A DNA stretch of 64,000 bases, taken from positions 806,001 to 870,000 of the forward strand of contig NZ_ASXP01000002.1 in assembly GCF_000445445.1 (NCBI RefSeq). The letters are read 5' to 3'. Of this stretch, positions 1-8,200 are shown in pieces (within the stretch, counting starts at the first letter, position 1; each line of letters starts with the position of its first letter). The notes under the pieces were generated by a model. It saw only the letters and a program-made list of their open reading frames with translations, ran no database searches and was not told where the DNA came from. A program made the position numbers and the translations under genes. The DNA comes from Sporomusa ovata DSM 2662 (GTDB lineage Bacteria; Bacillota; Negativicutes; Sporomusales; Sporomusaceae).

Positions 1-477
1 CCGAATATACATCGGGGTACCGACATTTATTAAGGCAAATATTTCTTCAGCATGCGCGTTATGCATCCGGATACAGCCGTTAGAAACCATTTTACCAATT
101 AGCCAGGGGGCATTTGTACCATGAAGACCATAGGCATCATAATTGAGGCCCATCCAGCGTGTGCCGAGCACTCCGCCCGGGTTGGTAATTTTCGTGGCAA
201 TGGCAAAATTGCCGGTAGGTGTTGGGGTTGATGGTTTGCCGATGGCAACTGGGTATTGCCGGACTGGGTTATTACCATCAAATAAGGTTATTTGGCGCTG
301 GGATTTAACCAGGAGAATATTTGCTCGGGGCAGTATGTGGCTGGCTCTGATAGGGGAGACTGGTAGTACCTCCTCAGTGGTGGCAGTCAGGTTTTGACAG
401 TAGGAGATATAATTTTCGCCTGCTGCCAGCGTAATGTTTCTGAAAGATTCGGGCAAATAAATCTTTCTAATAATCAA
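1..477 (-). CDS. L,D-transpeptidase (YkuD domain), 3' end cut by window edge
   Basis: The reverse strand encodes 159 codons running off the window edge. The YkuD signature is plain: a LHGTN histidine motif followed by SNGCIRM, which holds the catalytic cysteine. This family forms 3-3 peptidoglycan cross-links or anchors proteins to the wall, outside the membrane. I place the start at a TTG (477-475) because a perfect GGAGGT lies nine bases upstream of it and no in-frame ATG is available nearby. No signal peptide is obvious at this start; an extracytoplasmic enzyme would need one, so an upstream start or an unusual export route is possible. It diverges from the cyanophycinase gene, so it is probably not co-transcribed with it. 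Confidence 0.85.
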   Translation of the reverse strand, partial: MIIRKIYLPESFRNITLAAGENYISYCQNLTATTEEVLPVSPIRASHILPRANILLVKSQRQITLFDGNNPVRQYPVAIGKPSTPTPTGNFAIATKITNPGGVLGTRWMGLNYDAYGLHGTNAPWLIGKMVSNGCIRMHNAHAEEIFALINVGTPMYIR

Positions 478-620
478 TATGCTTCGACCTCCGTTTGCAC
501 CCGTTTTTCTGCTTCATTATATTCAATACCCGTCAATTTGGTTAATAAAAACCTATTGAATAAATTTTATACAATATTGGTAAAAATAGGAGCAAAGGGT
601 AAACAGGAGAATTTGTTAGG

Positions 621-1457
621 ATGAATGACACAACAACAGCAAATAAAGACAAACCGGGCGGTAGTTTACTTATCATTGGTGGTCATGAAGATAAAGTAGG
701 CGAGTGCTTGATATTGCGTCAGTTTATTGATATGGCTGGCGGCAGAAATAGCCGGATTGTAGTAATTGCTACTGCCACCGGCCAGCCACGCCTTGTGGGT
801 AATGAATACCGACAACTATTTTCCTCTCTCGGAGTGGCGGCAGTTACCATTATGGCTGTTGCCGACCGGGAGGCGGCAAACCAACAGGAACAGGCTGAGA
901 TTATAAGGCAGGCTACCGGCATATTTTTCACAGGTGGTGACCAACTGCGTTTTACCAGTATTCTTGGAGGGTCCGCAGTTGACGCTGCCATTCGGGCTGC
1001 TTTCAGGCAAGGAGCCGTCATTGCCGGGACAAGTGCAGGGGCCGCTGTTATGAGTGAGACCATGATTGTAGCCGGTAACTCCAATGATACACCTAAGAAG
1101 TCTTCCTTAATCATGGCTCAGGGCATGGGGTTTTTAGCAGAGGGGGTAGTTGATCAGCATTTTGCCCAACGTGGACGTATTAACCGTTTGCTGGAAGCAG
1201 TCGCCCAAAATCCGCATGTTTTGGGAATCGGCATTGACGAAGATACAGCCCTTGTCGTTGGACCTGACCGGCTTTGTCAGGTAATTGGCTCACAGACGGT
1301 GACCATTATTGATGGTAAGAGTATTATCTATTCCAATATTTCTGAATCCAATCGCTATCAGCCACTAGCCATATCTAATGTACTATTACACATTTTACCT
1401 GCAGGATTTGGTTTTGATTTAAATCTAAGGCTGCCACTGCAGCTTGCTACTAATTAG
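621..1457 (+). CDS. cphB: Cyanophycinase (peptidase family S51)
   Basis: A 278-residue protein of the usual cyanophycinase length. It cleaves the cyanophycin polymer (poly-Asp backbone with Arg side chains) to beta-Asp-Arg dipeptides in the cytoplasm. Visible family marks are an N-terminal LLIIGGHEDK stretch, FFTGGDQ near residue 110, and the serine nucleophile in GTSAGAAVMS near residue 138. The ATG at 621 follows an AGGAG-type site about 10 bases upstream. It is 17 bases upstream of cyanophycin synthetase, so the two form a store-and-mobilise operon. No alternative identity is likely; S51 dipeptidase E is shorter and lacks this neighbour. Confidence 0.95.
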   Translation: MNDTTTANKDKPGGSLLIIGGHEDKVGECLILRQFIDMAGGRNSRIVVIATATGQPRLVGNEYRQLFSSLGVAAVTIMAVADREAANQQEQAEIIRQATGIFFTGGDQLRFTSILGGSAVDAAIRAAFRQGAVIAGTSAGAAVMSETMIVAGNSNDTPKKSSLIMAQGMGFLAEGVVDQHFAQRGRINRLLEAVAQNPHVLGIGIDEDTALVVGPDRLCQVIGSQTVTIIDGKSIIYSNISESNRYQPLAISNVLLHILPAGFGFDLNLRLPLQLATN

Positions 1458-1474
1458 CTAAAGGGGATTGCAAC

Positions 1475-4141
1475 ATGAATTTATTATCTACACGCTATAT
1501 TGCCGGACCTAACATTTACAGTTATCGCCCGGTTATTAAAGCGACTCTTGATATTGGCAGCTATGAAGACATAGACAGCAGTGGAATGGTTGATTTTGTT
1601 GTGTGCTTATTAGCAATATTGCCAGGACTGCACAAGCATAGCTGCTCACGGGGTTATCCTGGCGGTTTTGTAGAACGTTTGCATGAGGGAACGTATCTGG
1701 CACACATTTTTGAGCATGTAGCGCTTGAACTACAGTCGCTAAGTGGTGACGAATATGCCTCTGCTTTTGGCAAGACCCGCAGATCGGGGCGTCGGGGCGT
1801 TTATCAGGTTGTATTTGGTTGTAAATCAGGTCAGGTAGGATTAGCCGCCGCTGACGGTGCCTACCGCTTGCTCGTGGCAGTGCTTAATGGACAAGCTTTT
1901 AATGTGCCGGAGGTAGTTGCGAAGCTAAAAAGAATTGGAGAAGAAGGCAGGTTGGGACCAAGTACAGCAGCTATTTATGAAGCGGCGCGAAGGCGAGGTA
2001 TTCCTGTTTTGCGTCCGGATTATGAAGCTAATTTTCTTATTCTCGGCTATGGCAATAAGCAACAGCGGGTTTGGGCCAGTATTACCGGACAAACAAGTTC
2101 CCTGGCTGTTGATTTGGTGGGAGATAAATTTCTTACCAATATGTTGTTGCGGCAAAATGCTGTTCCTGTACCAGAGGGATATATTGTTACAAGCTTGGCA
2201 GAGGCTGTCGCTGCTCTTGATAGGATCGGTGCGCCGGTTGTTATTAAACCTGTCAATGGTAACCACGGAAATGGGGTTACGCTAAATATATGGAATAAAG
2301 CCGAGGCGGAACGGGCCTATCAATTGGCTGCCGAGTATGATAAGCGGGTGTTGGTAGAAGAATATGTAGCAGGACGCCAGTATCGACTGTGCGTTGTTAA
2401 TGGTAAACTGGCGGCAGGGGCTGAACGGATACCGGCTCATGTTGTTGGTGATGGTATCCACACAATTGCTGAACTGGTTGAATTGGTTAATCTAGATCCC
2501 GCGCGTGGTAGTGGACATAGTCGCCCGCTAACCTGTTTGCATATAGATACCGCGGCCATCATGACACTGTCTAGGCAAAATCTATCAACAGCGTCTGTTC
2601 CTGTTGCCGGGCAGGTGGTAGATATCCGTGATAATGCAAATCTAAGTGCAGGTGCAACAGCCAAAGATGTAACTGCCAGTATTCATCCGGATATCATCCA
2701 ACTGGTGGAGCGGGCAGTGCGGCTTACTGGCCTGGATGTGGCGGGGGTTGACCTGGTTATGCCTGATATTTGCCAACCGCTGACTTCCGGGCAAGGGGCC
2801 ATTATCGAAATTAATGCTGCGCCTGGTCTAAGAATGCACTTATATCCAAGTTCCGGGATCCCCCATGATGTAGGTGCAGTAATTGTTGATTATCTATTTC
2901 CTAATGGGGCCGATGGCCGGATACCGGTAATTGCCGTCACCGGCACAAATGGCAAAACAACGGTTACCAGGCTTATTGGGCATATCTTTCGGCAAGCTGG
3001 TTATAAAACAGGTATGACCACCTCAAGCGGCATCTATGTGGATCAGGAGTGTATTGTGCAAGGCGACACAACTGGTCCGGCCAGTACGGCCATGATATTG
3101 TCAGATCCTGCGGTAGAAGTGGCAGTATTGGAAGTTGCTCGTGGCGGTATCCTTCGAGGTGGATTGGGCTATGATTTTGCTGATGTCGGTATAATTACGA
3201 ATATTACCGAAGATCATATTGGGCAGGATGGTATTGAGGATCTTGAAGATTTGGCCTATATTAAGTCCTTGGTTATTGAACGCGTGCGGCCAGATGGCTT
3301 TGTGCTTTTAAATGCAGATGATAGCCGGGTGGCAGAGCTCAAGGTACGGGTAAAGAGTGAAATTATTTATTTTAGTACTCAGCCTGACAATATCATTGTT
3401 CGTCGCCATCTCGGTGAAGGGGGCAGGGCCTGTTTTGTCAAAAATGATGCCATTTATTTGGCAGAGGGAAAAACCGAGCAAGTTCTGATTACAATTGTTG
3501 ATGTCCCCCTTACCTTGCAGGGGCTTGCCTACCATAATATTCAAAACACAGTTATTGCTGTTGCAGCTTGTTGGTCGCAAAAGGTAGCCTTAGAGACTAT
3601 TCATAAAGGCGTGACCAGCTTTAACCAAAATCCGGGGAGACTTATGTTGATGGCGATGGCGGACTTTCGGGTTTGCGTTGATTACGCTCACAATCCGGCC
3701 AGTTGTCAGGCGTTGGCAAGTACGTTAAGGCGCCTTAAGCCCCGAAGATTGATTGGAGTCATTGCGGCACCCGGTGACCGGAGGGATGATGTTATCATCA
3801 GCCTTGGCCGGGCTGCCGGCCAGGGATTTGACAGTATCTATATTAAGGAAGATTGTGATTTGCGGGGGCGGCAGCCAGGTGAGACAGCGGCCCTGCTCTT
3901 GCAAGGTGTTTTGGAAGCCGGGATTGCCGCTACGCAGGTAACCACCATCCTTGATGAAGGCGAGGCCGTGACTACTGCTCTGAACCAGGCCGCCGCAGAC
4001 GACTTAATTGCCATTTTTTACGAAAATTATGATGTTGTCATGTCGGCGATAACCGAGTTTGAACAGAGGCAAAAATCCGGCTGCTTGTGTGGAACAGACT
4101 TCCCGAAATTAGTGGTCGCCGGAATGCGAATCAAAGGATAA
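1475..4141 (+). CDS. cphA: Cyanophycin synthetase
   Basis: An 888-residue protein matching the family length. It polymerises Asp and Arg into cyanophycin using ATP. The order is an N-terminal domain (about 1-160), an ATP-grasp domain (about 170-470, with VVIKPVNGNHGNGV and a metal-binding IIEINAAPGLRMH stretch) that adds one amino acid, and a Mur-ligase-like domain starting with the P-loop GTNGKTT near residue 490. A Mur-ligase C-terminal part follows with DYAHNPAS and GDRRDD. The ATG follows an AAAGGGGA site. It lies directly behind cphB. The frame is intact from end to end, so synthesis should be functional. Confidence 0.96.
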   Translation: MNLLSTRYIAGPNIYSYRPVIKATLDIGSYEDIDSSGMVDFVVCLLAILPGLHKHSCSRGYPGGFVERLHEGTYLAHIFEHVALELQSLSGDEYASAFGKTRRSGRRGVYQVVFGCKSGQVGLAAADGAYRLLVAVLNGQAFNVPEVVAKLKRIGEEGRLGPSTAAIYEAARRRGIPVLRPDYEANFLILGYGNKQQRVWASITGQTSSLAVDLVGDKFLTNMLLRQNAVPVPEGYIVTSLAEAVAALDRIGAPVVIKPVNGNHGNGVTLNIWNKAEAERAYQLAAEYDKRVLVEEYVAGRQYRLCVVNGKLAAGAERIPAHVVGDGIHTIAELVELVNLDPARGSGHSRPLTCLHIDTAAIMTLSRQNLSTASVPVAGQVVDIRDNANLSAGATAKDVTASIHPDIIQLVERAVRLTGLDVAGVDLVMPDICQPLTSGQGAIIEINAAPGLRMHLYPSSGIPHDVGAVIVDYLFPNGADGRIPVIAVTGTNGKTTVTRLIGHIFRQAGYKTGMTTSSGIYVDQECIVQGDTTGPASTAMILSDPAVEVAVLEVARGGILRGGLGYDFADVGIITNITEDHIGQDGIEDLEDLAYIKSLVIERVRPDGFVLLNADDSRVAELKVRVKSEIIYFSTQPDNIIVRRHLGEGGRACFVKNDAIYLAEGKTEQVLITIVDVPLTLQGLAYHNIQNTVIAVAACWSQKVALETIHKGVTSFNQNPGRLMLMAMADFRVCVDYAHNPASCQALASTLRRLKPRRLIGVIAAPGDRRDDVIISLGRAAGQGFDSIYIKEDCDLRGRQPGETAALLLQGVLEAGIAATQVTTILDEGEAVTTALNQAAADDLIAIFYENYDVVMSAITEFEQRQKSGCLCGTDFPKLVVAGMRIKG

Positions 4142-4234
4142 TGAAAAAAACATGGAAAGTAAGTTGGTAGTTGCAGGCAACTATCCGAACAGGTAGAATA
4201 TATATGATATAGACTGCCTGTGGGGGTGTCATGG

Positions 4235-4717
4235 ATGGAAAAAGACGATACAATTGTTGACCAGGAGCTTCAACTAGTAATTTTTAAACTGGCTCAGGAA
4301 GAGTATGGGTTACCCATTACCAAGGTGAAGGAAATAAATCGTCTGGTGTCGATCACCAAATTACCACAAATGCCTCCGTTTATGGAAGGCATCATAAACT
4401 TACGGAGCCGGATTATTCCGGTAATAGATCTAAGAAAGCGTTTTGGAATTGCCGTTTCTGAATACACGGAAGAGAGTCGAATTATTATTGTTGAAGTTAG
4501 TGGCGAGACGGTCGGTGTTATAGTTGATGCCGTTGCTGAGGTAGTTCGGATAGCTGCCGCCAGTGTTGAGCCGCCGCCCCCGTCATTTGTTCTTGATGCG
4601 AAATATATCCAGGGGATAGGTAAACTAGAGGATCGGTTACTTATCTTGCTTGAGATTGATCAAATTTTGAGTTCGCAAGAAACCATTAATTTGAAACAGC
4701 TTACTTTACAAGGATAG
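4235..4717 (+). CDS. CheW-like chemotaxis coupling protein
   Basis: About 160 residues forming a single CheW domain. Family marks are the early QLVIFKLAQEEYGLPI strand, the TKLPQMPPFMEGIINLR segment that binds receptors and the kinase, and a VIPVIDLRKRFG strand. CheW scaffolds receptors to the CheA kinase at the inner membrane. A longer reading from GTG 4220 is possible, but the GGGGGTG at 4221-4227 is then inside the gene; it is well placed to serve ATG 4235, which I chose. No cheA, cheY or receptor is adjacent; the only receptor-like protein in the window is the soluble one at 49.2 kb. It sits just four bases upstream of ispE, an unusual neighbour. Confidence 0.9.
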   Translation: MEKDDTIVDQELQLVIFKLAQEEYGLPITKVKEINRLVSITKLPQMPPFMEGIINLRSRIIPVIDLRKRFGIAVSEYTEESRIIIVEVSGETVGVIVDAVAEVVRIAAASVEPPPPSFVLDAKYIQGIGKLEDRLLILLEIDQILSSQETINLKQLTLQG

Positions 4718-4720
4718 GAC

Positions 4721-5581
4721 ATGCTAATACTTAACGCCTATGCAAAGATTAATTTGGCGCTTGATGTCCTCTATAAACGCCCTGATGGTTACCATGAAGT
4801 AGCCATGGTTATGCAAGCTGTCCGACTTGCAGATACGGTTACGTTAACAAGTAAGCCTAATGATATTGCGCTGAGTATCAATATTTCCGGTTTACCGGCA
4901 GATGCCAGCAACTTGGCTTATCGGGCGGCTGCCTTGCTCAAACCATACGCCTTCCCGCAGCAAGGGGTTCATATCCGATTGGACAAGCAGATTCCGCTCG
5001 CTGCAGGTTTAGCCGGTGGCAGCGCGGATGCCGCCGCTGTGCTTAAGGGATTAAACTGCCTATGGGAACTCAATCTGAGCTTGGATGAGCTTAGTAAGTT
5101 TGCTGCCCAGCTTGGTTCTGATGTGCCATTTTGTCTGTATAATTCTACCATGCTGGCAACAGGGCGGGGAGAACTGCTGGAACCGCTGCCGCCGCTCAAA
5201 TCCTGTTATGTTGTACTTGCCAAGCCAGCGATTGAAGTACCTACTTCCTGGGTGTACCAACAATTCAAGGCAGACAAAGTTTCGCGACGCCCGGATATTG
5301 CAGTTATGCGTAACTGCCTTGCAGCGGGCAGTTTGACAGGAGTGGCCCGAAATATGGTTAATGTACTGGAGAGTGTAACGATTTCCGCATACCCGGAAAT
5401 TGCCAAAATTAAAGAGTCTATGCTTAGATATGGAGCTATGGCGGCGCTGATGTCTGGCAGTGGGCCAACTGTATTTGGTCTTGCTCATTGCCAGGAGCAG
5501 GCAGAGGCTATTGCCTGCCAGCTAAAGGCTGAGGGCGTGCCTGAAATATTTGTAGCAGAAACAGTTTCAAAGGTGGAGTGA
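4721..5581 (+). CDS. ispE: 4-diphosphocytidyl-2-C-methyl-D-erythritol kinase
   Basis: A 286-residue GHMP kinase of the methylerythritol phosphate (non-mevalonate) isoprenoid pathway, phosphorylating CDP-ME in the cytoplasm. The N-terminal AYAKINLALDV with RPDGYHEV, the ATP-binding PLAAGLAGGSADAAAVL near residue 95, and the C-terminal ALMSGSGPTVFG near residue 245 are all canonical. The ATG lies four bases behind the cheW stop with an AGGATAGGA site. The last bases overlap the sequence used as ribosome binding site by the next gene, so translation is probably coupled. Confidence 0.97.
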   Translation: MLILNAYAKINLALDVLYKRPDGYHEVAMVMQAVRLADTVTLTSKPNDIALSINISGLPADASNLAYRAAALLKPYAFPQQGVHIRLDKQIPLAAGLAGGSADAAAVLKGLNCLWELNLSLDELSKFAAQLGSDVPFCLYNSTMLATGRGELLEPLPPLKSCYVVLAKPAIEVPTSWVYQQFKADKVSRRPDIAVMRNCLAAGSLTGVARNMVNVLESVTISAYPEIAKIKESMLRYGAMAALMSGSGPTVFGLAHCQEQAEAIACQLKAEGVPEIFVAETVSKVE

Positions 5582-5583
5582 TT

Positions 5584-6267
5584 GTGGAGAGACGATTAAT
5601 ACCGATTCGATTAGACAGCTATAAACCACTCAGAGAAGTGGTAGCAGAAACGTTAAGAGAAGCTATTGTTAGTGGAACATTAAAACCCGGCGAGCGGTTG
5701 ATGGAAATTCAACTGGCGGAGGAATTGGGTGTAAGTCGCACGCCGGTGCGGGAAGCCATTCGCAAGTTGGAGTTGGAAGGCTTTGTTGTGATGATTCCCC
5801 GTCGGGGAACCTATGTGGCTGATCTGTCAATTAAAGACATTAATGAAGTCTTTGAAATACGTACCGCACTTGATGTGTTGGCTGCCGGCCTTGCGGTTGA
5901 GCGTATTACGGAAGATGAATTGGAACAACTGGAACGACTGCTGGTGGAAATTGGTGAATTAATCGAGGGAGACGATATTGATAGAATAGTCGAGGTTGAC
6001 AGCCAATTCCATGATGTTTTATACCGGGCCAGTCGTAACGAACGCTTAGTTGGTATTATCAGCAATCTCAGAGAACAGTTTACCCGCTTCCGGGCAATCT
6101 CCATTCAGTATCCGGGGCGTATGAAAGTATCTATAGAAGAACATTGCCACTTGGTTGAGGCTATTGCCTGCCGCAATACTGAACTGGCCCAGCAAATTGC
6201 CCGCGAGCATATGGAGAACTCAGAACAGACATTGCTGCAGGATTTGAACGAACGCCGTCAGGCCTAA
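5584..6267 (+). CDS. GntR family transcriptional regulator (FadR/FCD type)
   Basis: About 227 residues. A winged helix (about 18-80) contains EIQLAEELGVSRTPVREAIRKLE, the typical GntR recognition helix. An all-helical FCD ligand domain follows with metal-binding-like residues around DSQFHDVLYRAS and EEHCHLVEAI. I chose GTG 5584 because AGGTGGAG ends six bases before it; GTG 5578 would have no spacer. The effector is unknown. Its place between ispE and a nucleotidyltransferase, inside a run normally holding purR directly after ispE, suggests it is either a local regulator or a passenger of the isoprenoid operon. Confidence 0.92.
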   Translation: MERRLIPIRLDSYKPLREVVAETLREAIVSGTLKPGERLMEIQLAEELGVSRTPVREAIRKLELEGFVVMIPRRGTYVADLSIKDINEVFEIRTALDVLAAGLAVERITEDELEQLERLLVEIGELIEGDDIDRIVEVDSQFHDVLYRASRNERLVGIISNLREQFTRFRAISIQYPGRMKVSIEEHCHLVEAIACRNTELAQQIAREHMENSEQTLLQDLNERRQA

Positions 6268-6290
6268 CATCTCAAAAGGAGTGTAACTTA

Positions 6291-7049
6291 ATGTATGATG
6301 CCATAATCCTGGCTGGTGGAGAAAATAATGAGCATTTACATCGCTATACAGCGCAACCCTATGAGGCCCTGATTGATATTGCCGGCAAACCAATGGTGGA
6401 GTATGTGGCCGAGGCGCTTGCGACCAGTAGCCATGTTTCCCGCATTTTTGTTGCTGGTCCAGCCGAAGAACTGGGCAAATGCTCGTTCCCCGAAAAGGCC
6501 GTCATCCTAAGTGGCGGTCAGACAATTATGGAAACCATCAGCTTGGGAATGAAGGCATTAGGACATGAAAACCTGACTTTGGTGGTAACGGCGGATATTC
6601 CGCTGCTGACAGCGGCTGCTATTGATGATTTTCTCAGACAATGTGCCAGTGTGAATGCTGATGTATATTATCCTGTTATTGCTCAATGTGATCATGAACG
6701 CCGTTTTCCAGGTAATAAACGGACCTATGTTCGCTTGAAGGAAGGGACATTTACCGGGGGCAACATCTTTCTTGTCAACCCCCGGATTGTTCCACAATGT
6801 GTGCAAGTCGCCGAGCAGATTATTGCAAATCGAAAAAACCCTGTTAGGCTGTGCTTCCTGTTAGGCTGGATTTTTGTTGTGAAATTTATTGTAGGCTCAC
6901 TGAAGCTTACCCAGGTAGAAGCCCGGGTAAGTGATATTCTGAGAATTAAAGGTGCGGTGATTCGCTCCCCGTATGCGGAACTTGGCATTGATGTCGATAA
7001 ACCAAGTGATTTGGAGTTAGTAAGAATTTGTTTTGCCCAAACCTGCTGA
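6291..7049 (+). CDS. NTP transferase domain protein (MobA-like nucleotidyltransferase)
   Basis: A 252-residue protein starting MYDAIILAGGENNE, the nucleotide-binding loop of sugar-phosphate or molybdopterin nucleotidyltransferases. It has IDIAGKPMVEYV in place of the usual KxLxxxxGKPM and a metal-site-like VVTADIPLLT. The loop lacks the usual GxGTRM, so the substrate cannot be told from motifs. A hydrophobic stretch (CFLLGWIFVVKFIVG near residue 190) is unusual and suggests membrane or lipid contact. ATG follows AAGGAGTG. A strong terminator follows it, so it closes the cheW-ispE-gntR unit. Confidence 0.8.
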   Translation: MYDAIILAGGENNEHLHRYTAQPYEALIDIAGKPMVEYVAEALATSSHVSRIFVAGPAEELGKCSFPEKAVILSGGQTIMETISLGMKALGHENLTLVVTADIPLLTAAAIDDFLRQCASVNADVYYPVIAQCDHERRFPGNKRTYVRLKEGTFTGGNIFLVNPRIVPQCVQVAEQIIANRKNPVRLCFLLGWIFVVKFIVGSLKLTQVEARVSDILRIKGAVIRSPYAELGIDVDKPSDLELVRICFAQTC

Positions 7050-7052
7050 TTG

Positions 7053-7080
7053 AACGCGGAGTATCTTCCGCGTTTTTTAT
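7053..7080 (+). terminator. Rho-independent terminator behind the NTP transferase gene
   Basis: AACGCGGA pairs with TCCGCGTT across a six-base loop, followed by a run of six T. It separates the ispE unit from purR. Confidence 0.9.
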
Positions 7081-7243
7081 TTATCCGCTTCTGCCGGCGT
7101 CCTAAAGGTCTTGGCACAAGCCAAGTCTTATATTGCAAAATTTTTATGAGTGGCAGGAATTGTCGATTCTGTAGAGAATGTGAATAAAAAAATATATTTA
7201 GGAGATAATATTCGGTATTTCCATGATCGTGGAGGAAGTAAGC

Positions 7244-8062
7244 ATGGATAAAGTACGGAAAATGGAGCGAGTAGCTGCATTGACTAAGATTATGACAGAT
7301 CGGCCGCGGTATCTATTTTCACTTAGTCAGTTTAGTGAACTGTTCGGGGCTGCTAAGTCAACCATATGTGAAGATATTACAACCATAAAAGAAACCATGG
7401 GACATTTCGGGTTAGGGATAATTGAGACAGTAGCCGGAGCAGCAGGAGGTGTCCGGTTTATTCCCAAAGTATCGGACACAGATACGGATAACATCTTGCA
7501 TGAATTGGCTTTTAGACTGGCTGAACCTGACCGTATTATCCCTGGTGGTTTTTTATATATGTCAGATTTGTTATTTACTCCCCATCTGATGGTAAAAGTG
7601 GGAGAAATTTTTATGCAACGGCTGGCACATTTAGAGCCTAATTACATTTTAACTGTGGAGACCAAAGGTATCCCTCTGGCCTTTATGACCGCGCGGGCTT
7701 TTGATCTGCCACTTATTACTGTAAGACATGGCAGCAAGGTAACCGAAGGATCAGCTGTCAGTATAAATTATGTTTCCGGTTCTTCAAAACGTATTCAAAC
7801 CATGTCGCTCCCTAAGCGGGCGGTGCCAAGCGGAGCCAGGGTGCTCATTATTGATGATTTTATGAAAGCAGGTGCTACGGCGCGAGGCATGGTTGATTTA
7901 ACAAATGAGGTTGGGGCTAAGGTTGTTGGGATAGGGGTGCTGGTAGCGACCGCCGAACCTGAGCATAAATTAGTGGCAGACTATTTGTCGCTGCTTATTT
8001 TACATGATGTTGATGAACATACTAAAATAACAGACATCAGACCGGTGTTAACCTCAGACTAG
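7244..8062 (+). CDS. purR: Pur operon repressor (B. subtilis PurR type)
   Basis: About 272 residues. An N-terminal winged helix (MERVAALTKIMTDRPRYLFSLSQF, then GAAKSTICEDI) is joined to a phosphoribosyltransferase-like domain whose PRPP site reads VLIIDDFMKAGATARGM near residue 205. In Firmicutes this protein represses purine synthesis genes and is relieved by PRPP. The ATG at 7244 is preceded by GGAGG with eight bases of spacing; an upstream ATG at 7223 has no such site. It lies two genes upstream of prs, which makes PRPP, and the same window holds purL, a likely target. No spoVG gene follows it, unlike in Bacillus. Confidence 0.95.
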   Translation: MDKVRKMERVAALTKIMTDRPRYLFSLSQFSELFGAAKSTICEDITTIKETMGHFGLGIIETVAGAAGGVRFIPKVSDTDTDNILHELAFRLAEPDRIIPGGFLYMSDLLFTPHLMVKVGEIFMQRLAHLEPNYILTVETKGIPLAFMTARAFDLPLITVRHGSKVTEGSAVSINYVSGSSKRIQTMSLPKRAVPSGARVLIIDDFMKAGATARGMVDLTNEVGAKVVGIGVLVATAEPEHKLVADYLSLLILHDVDEHTKITDIRPVLTSD

Positions 8063-8077
8063 CGAAGGGATATAGAT

Positions 8078-8167
8078 TTGCTGCGTTTTCGGCTTAAATT
8101 TTATCACCTGGAGGAATTTGCGTTTTTGTGTCGAAAGGAGAATAGTTCCTCAATAGACCGAGCCTGA
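8078..8167 (+). CDS. Possible 29-residue ORF between purR and glmU
   Basis: TTG at 8078 follows AAGGGATATAGA and opens a 29-codon frame reading LRFRLKFYHLEEFAFLCRK before the stop at 8165. The placement is like that of a leader or a very small protein, but the ribosome binding site is modest and I recognise no family. It may simply be untranslated leader of glmU. Confidence 0.2.
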   Translation: MLRFRLKFYHLEEFAFLCRKENSSSIDRA

Positions 8168-8200
8168 ACTGTGCTCGCAGTCAGGAATGGAGGTATATCG

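Noticed and set aside
143..397. Plus-strand open frame of 84 codons at the start of the window
   Set aside because: It lies opposite the clear L,D-transpeptidase frame and has no ribosome site.
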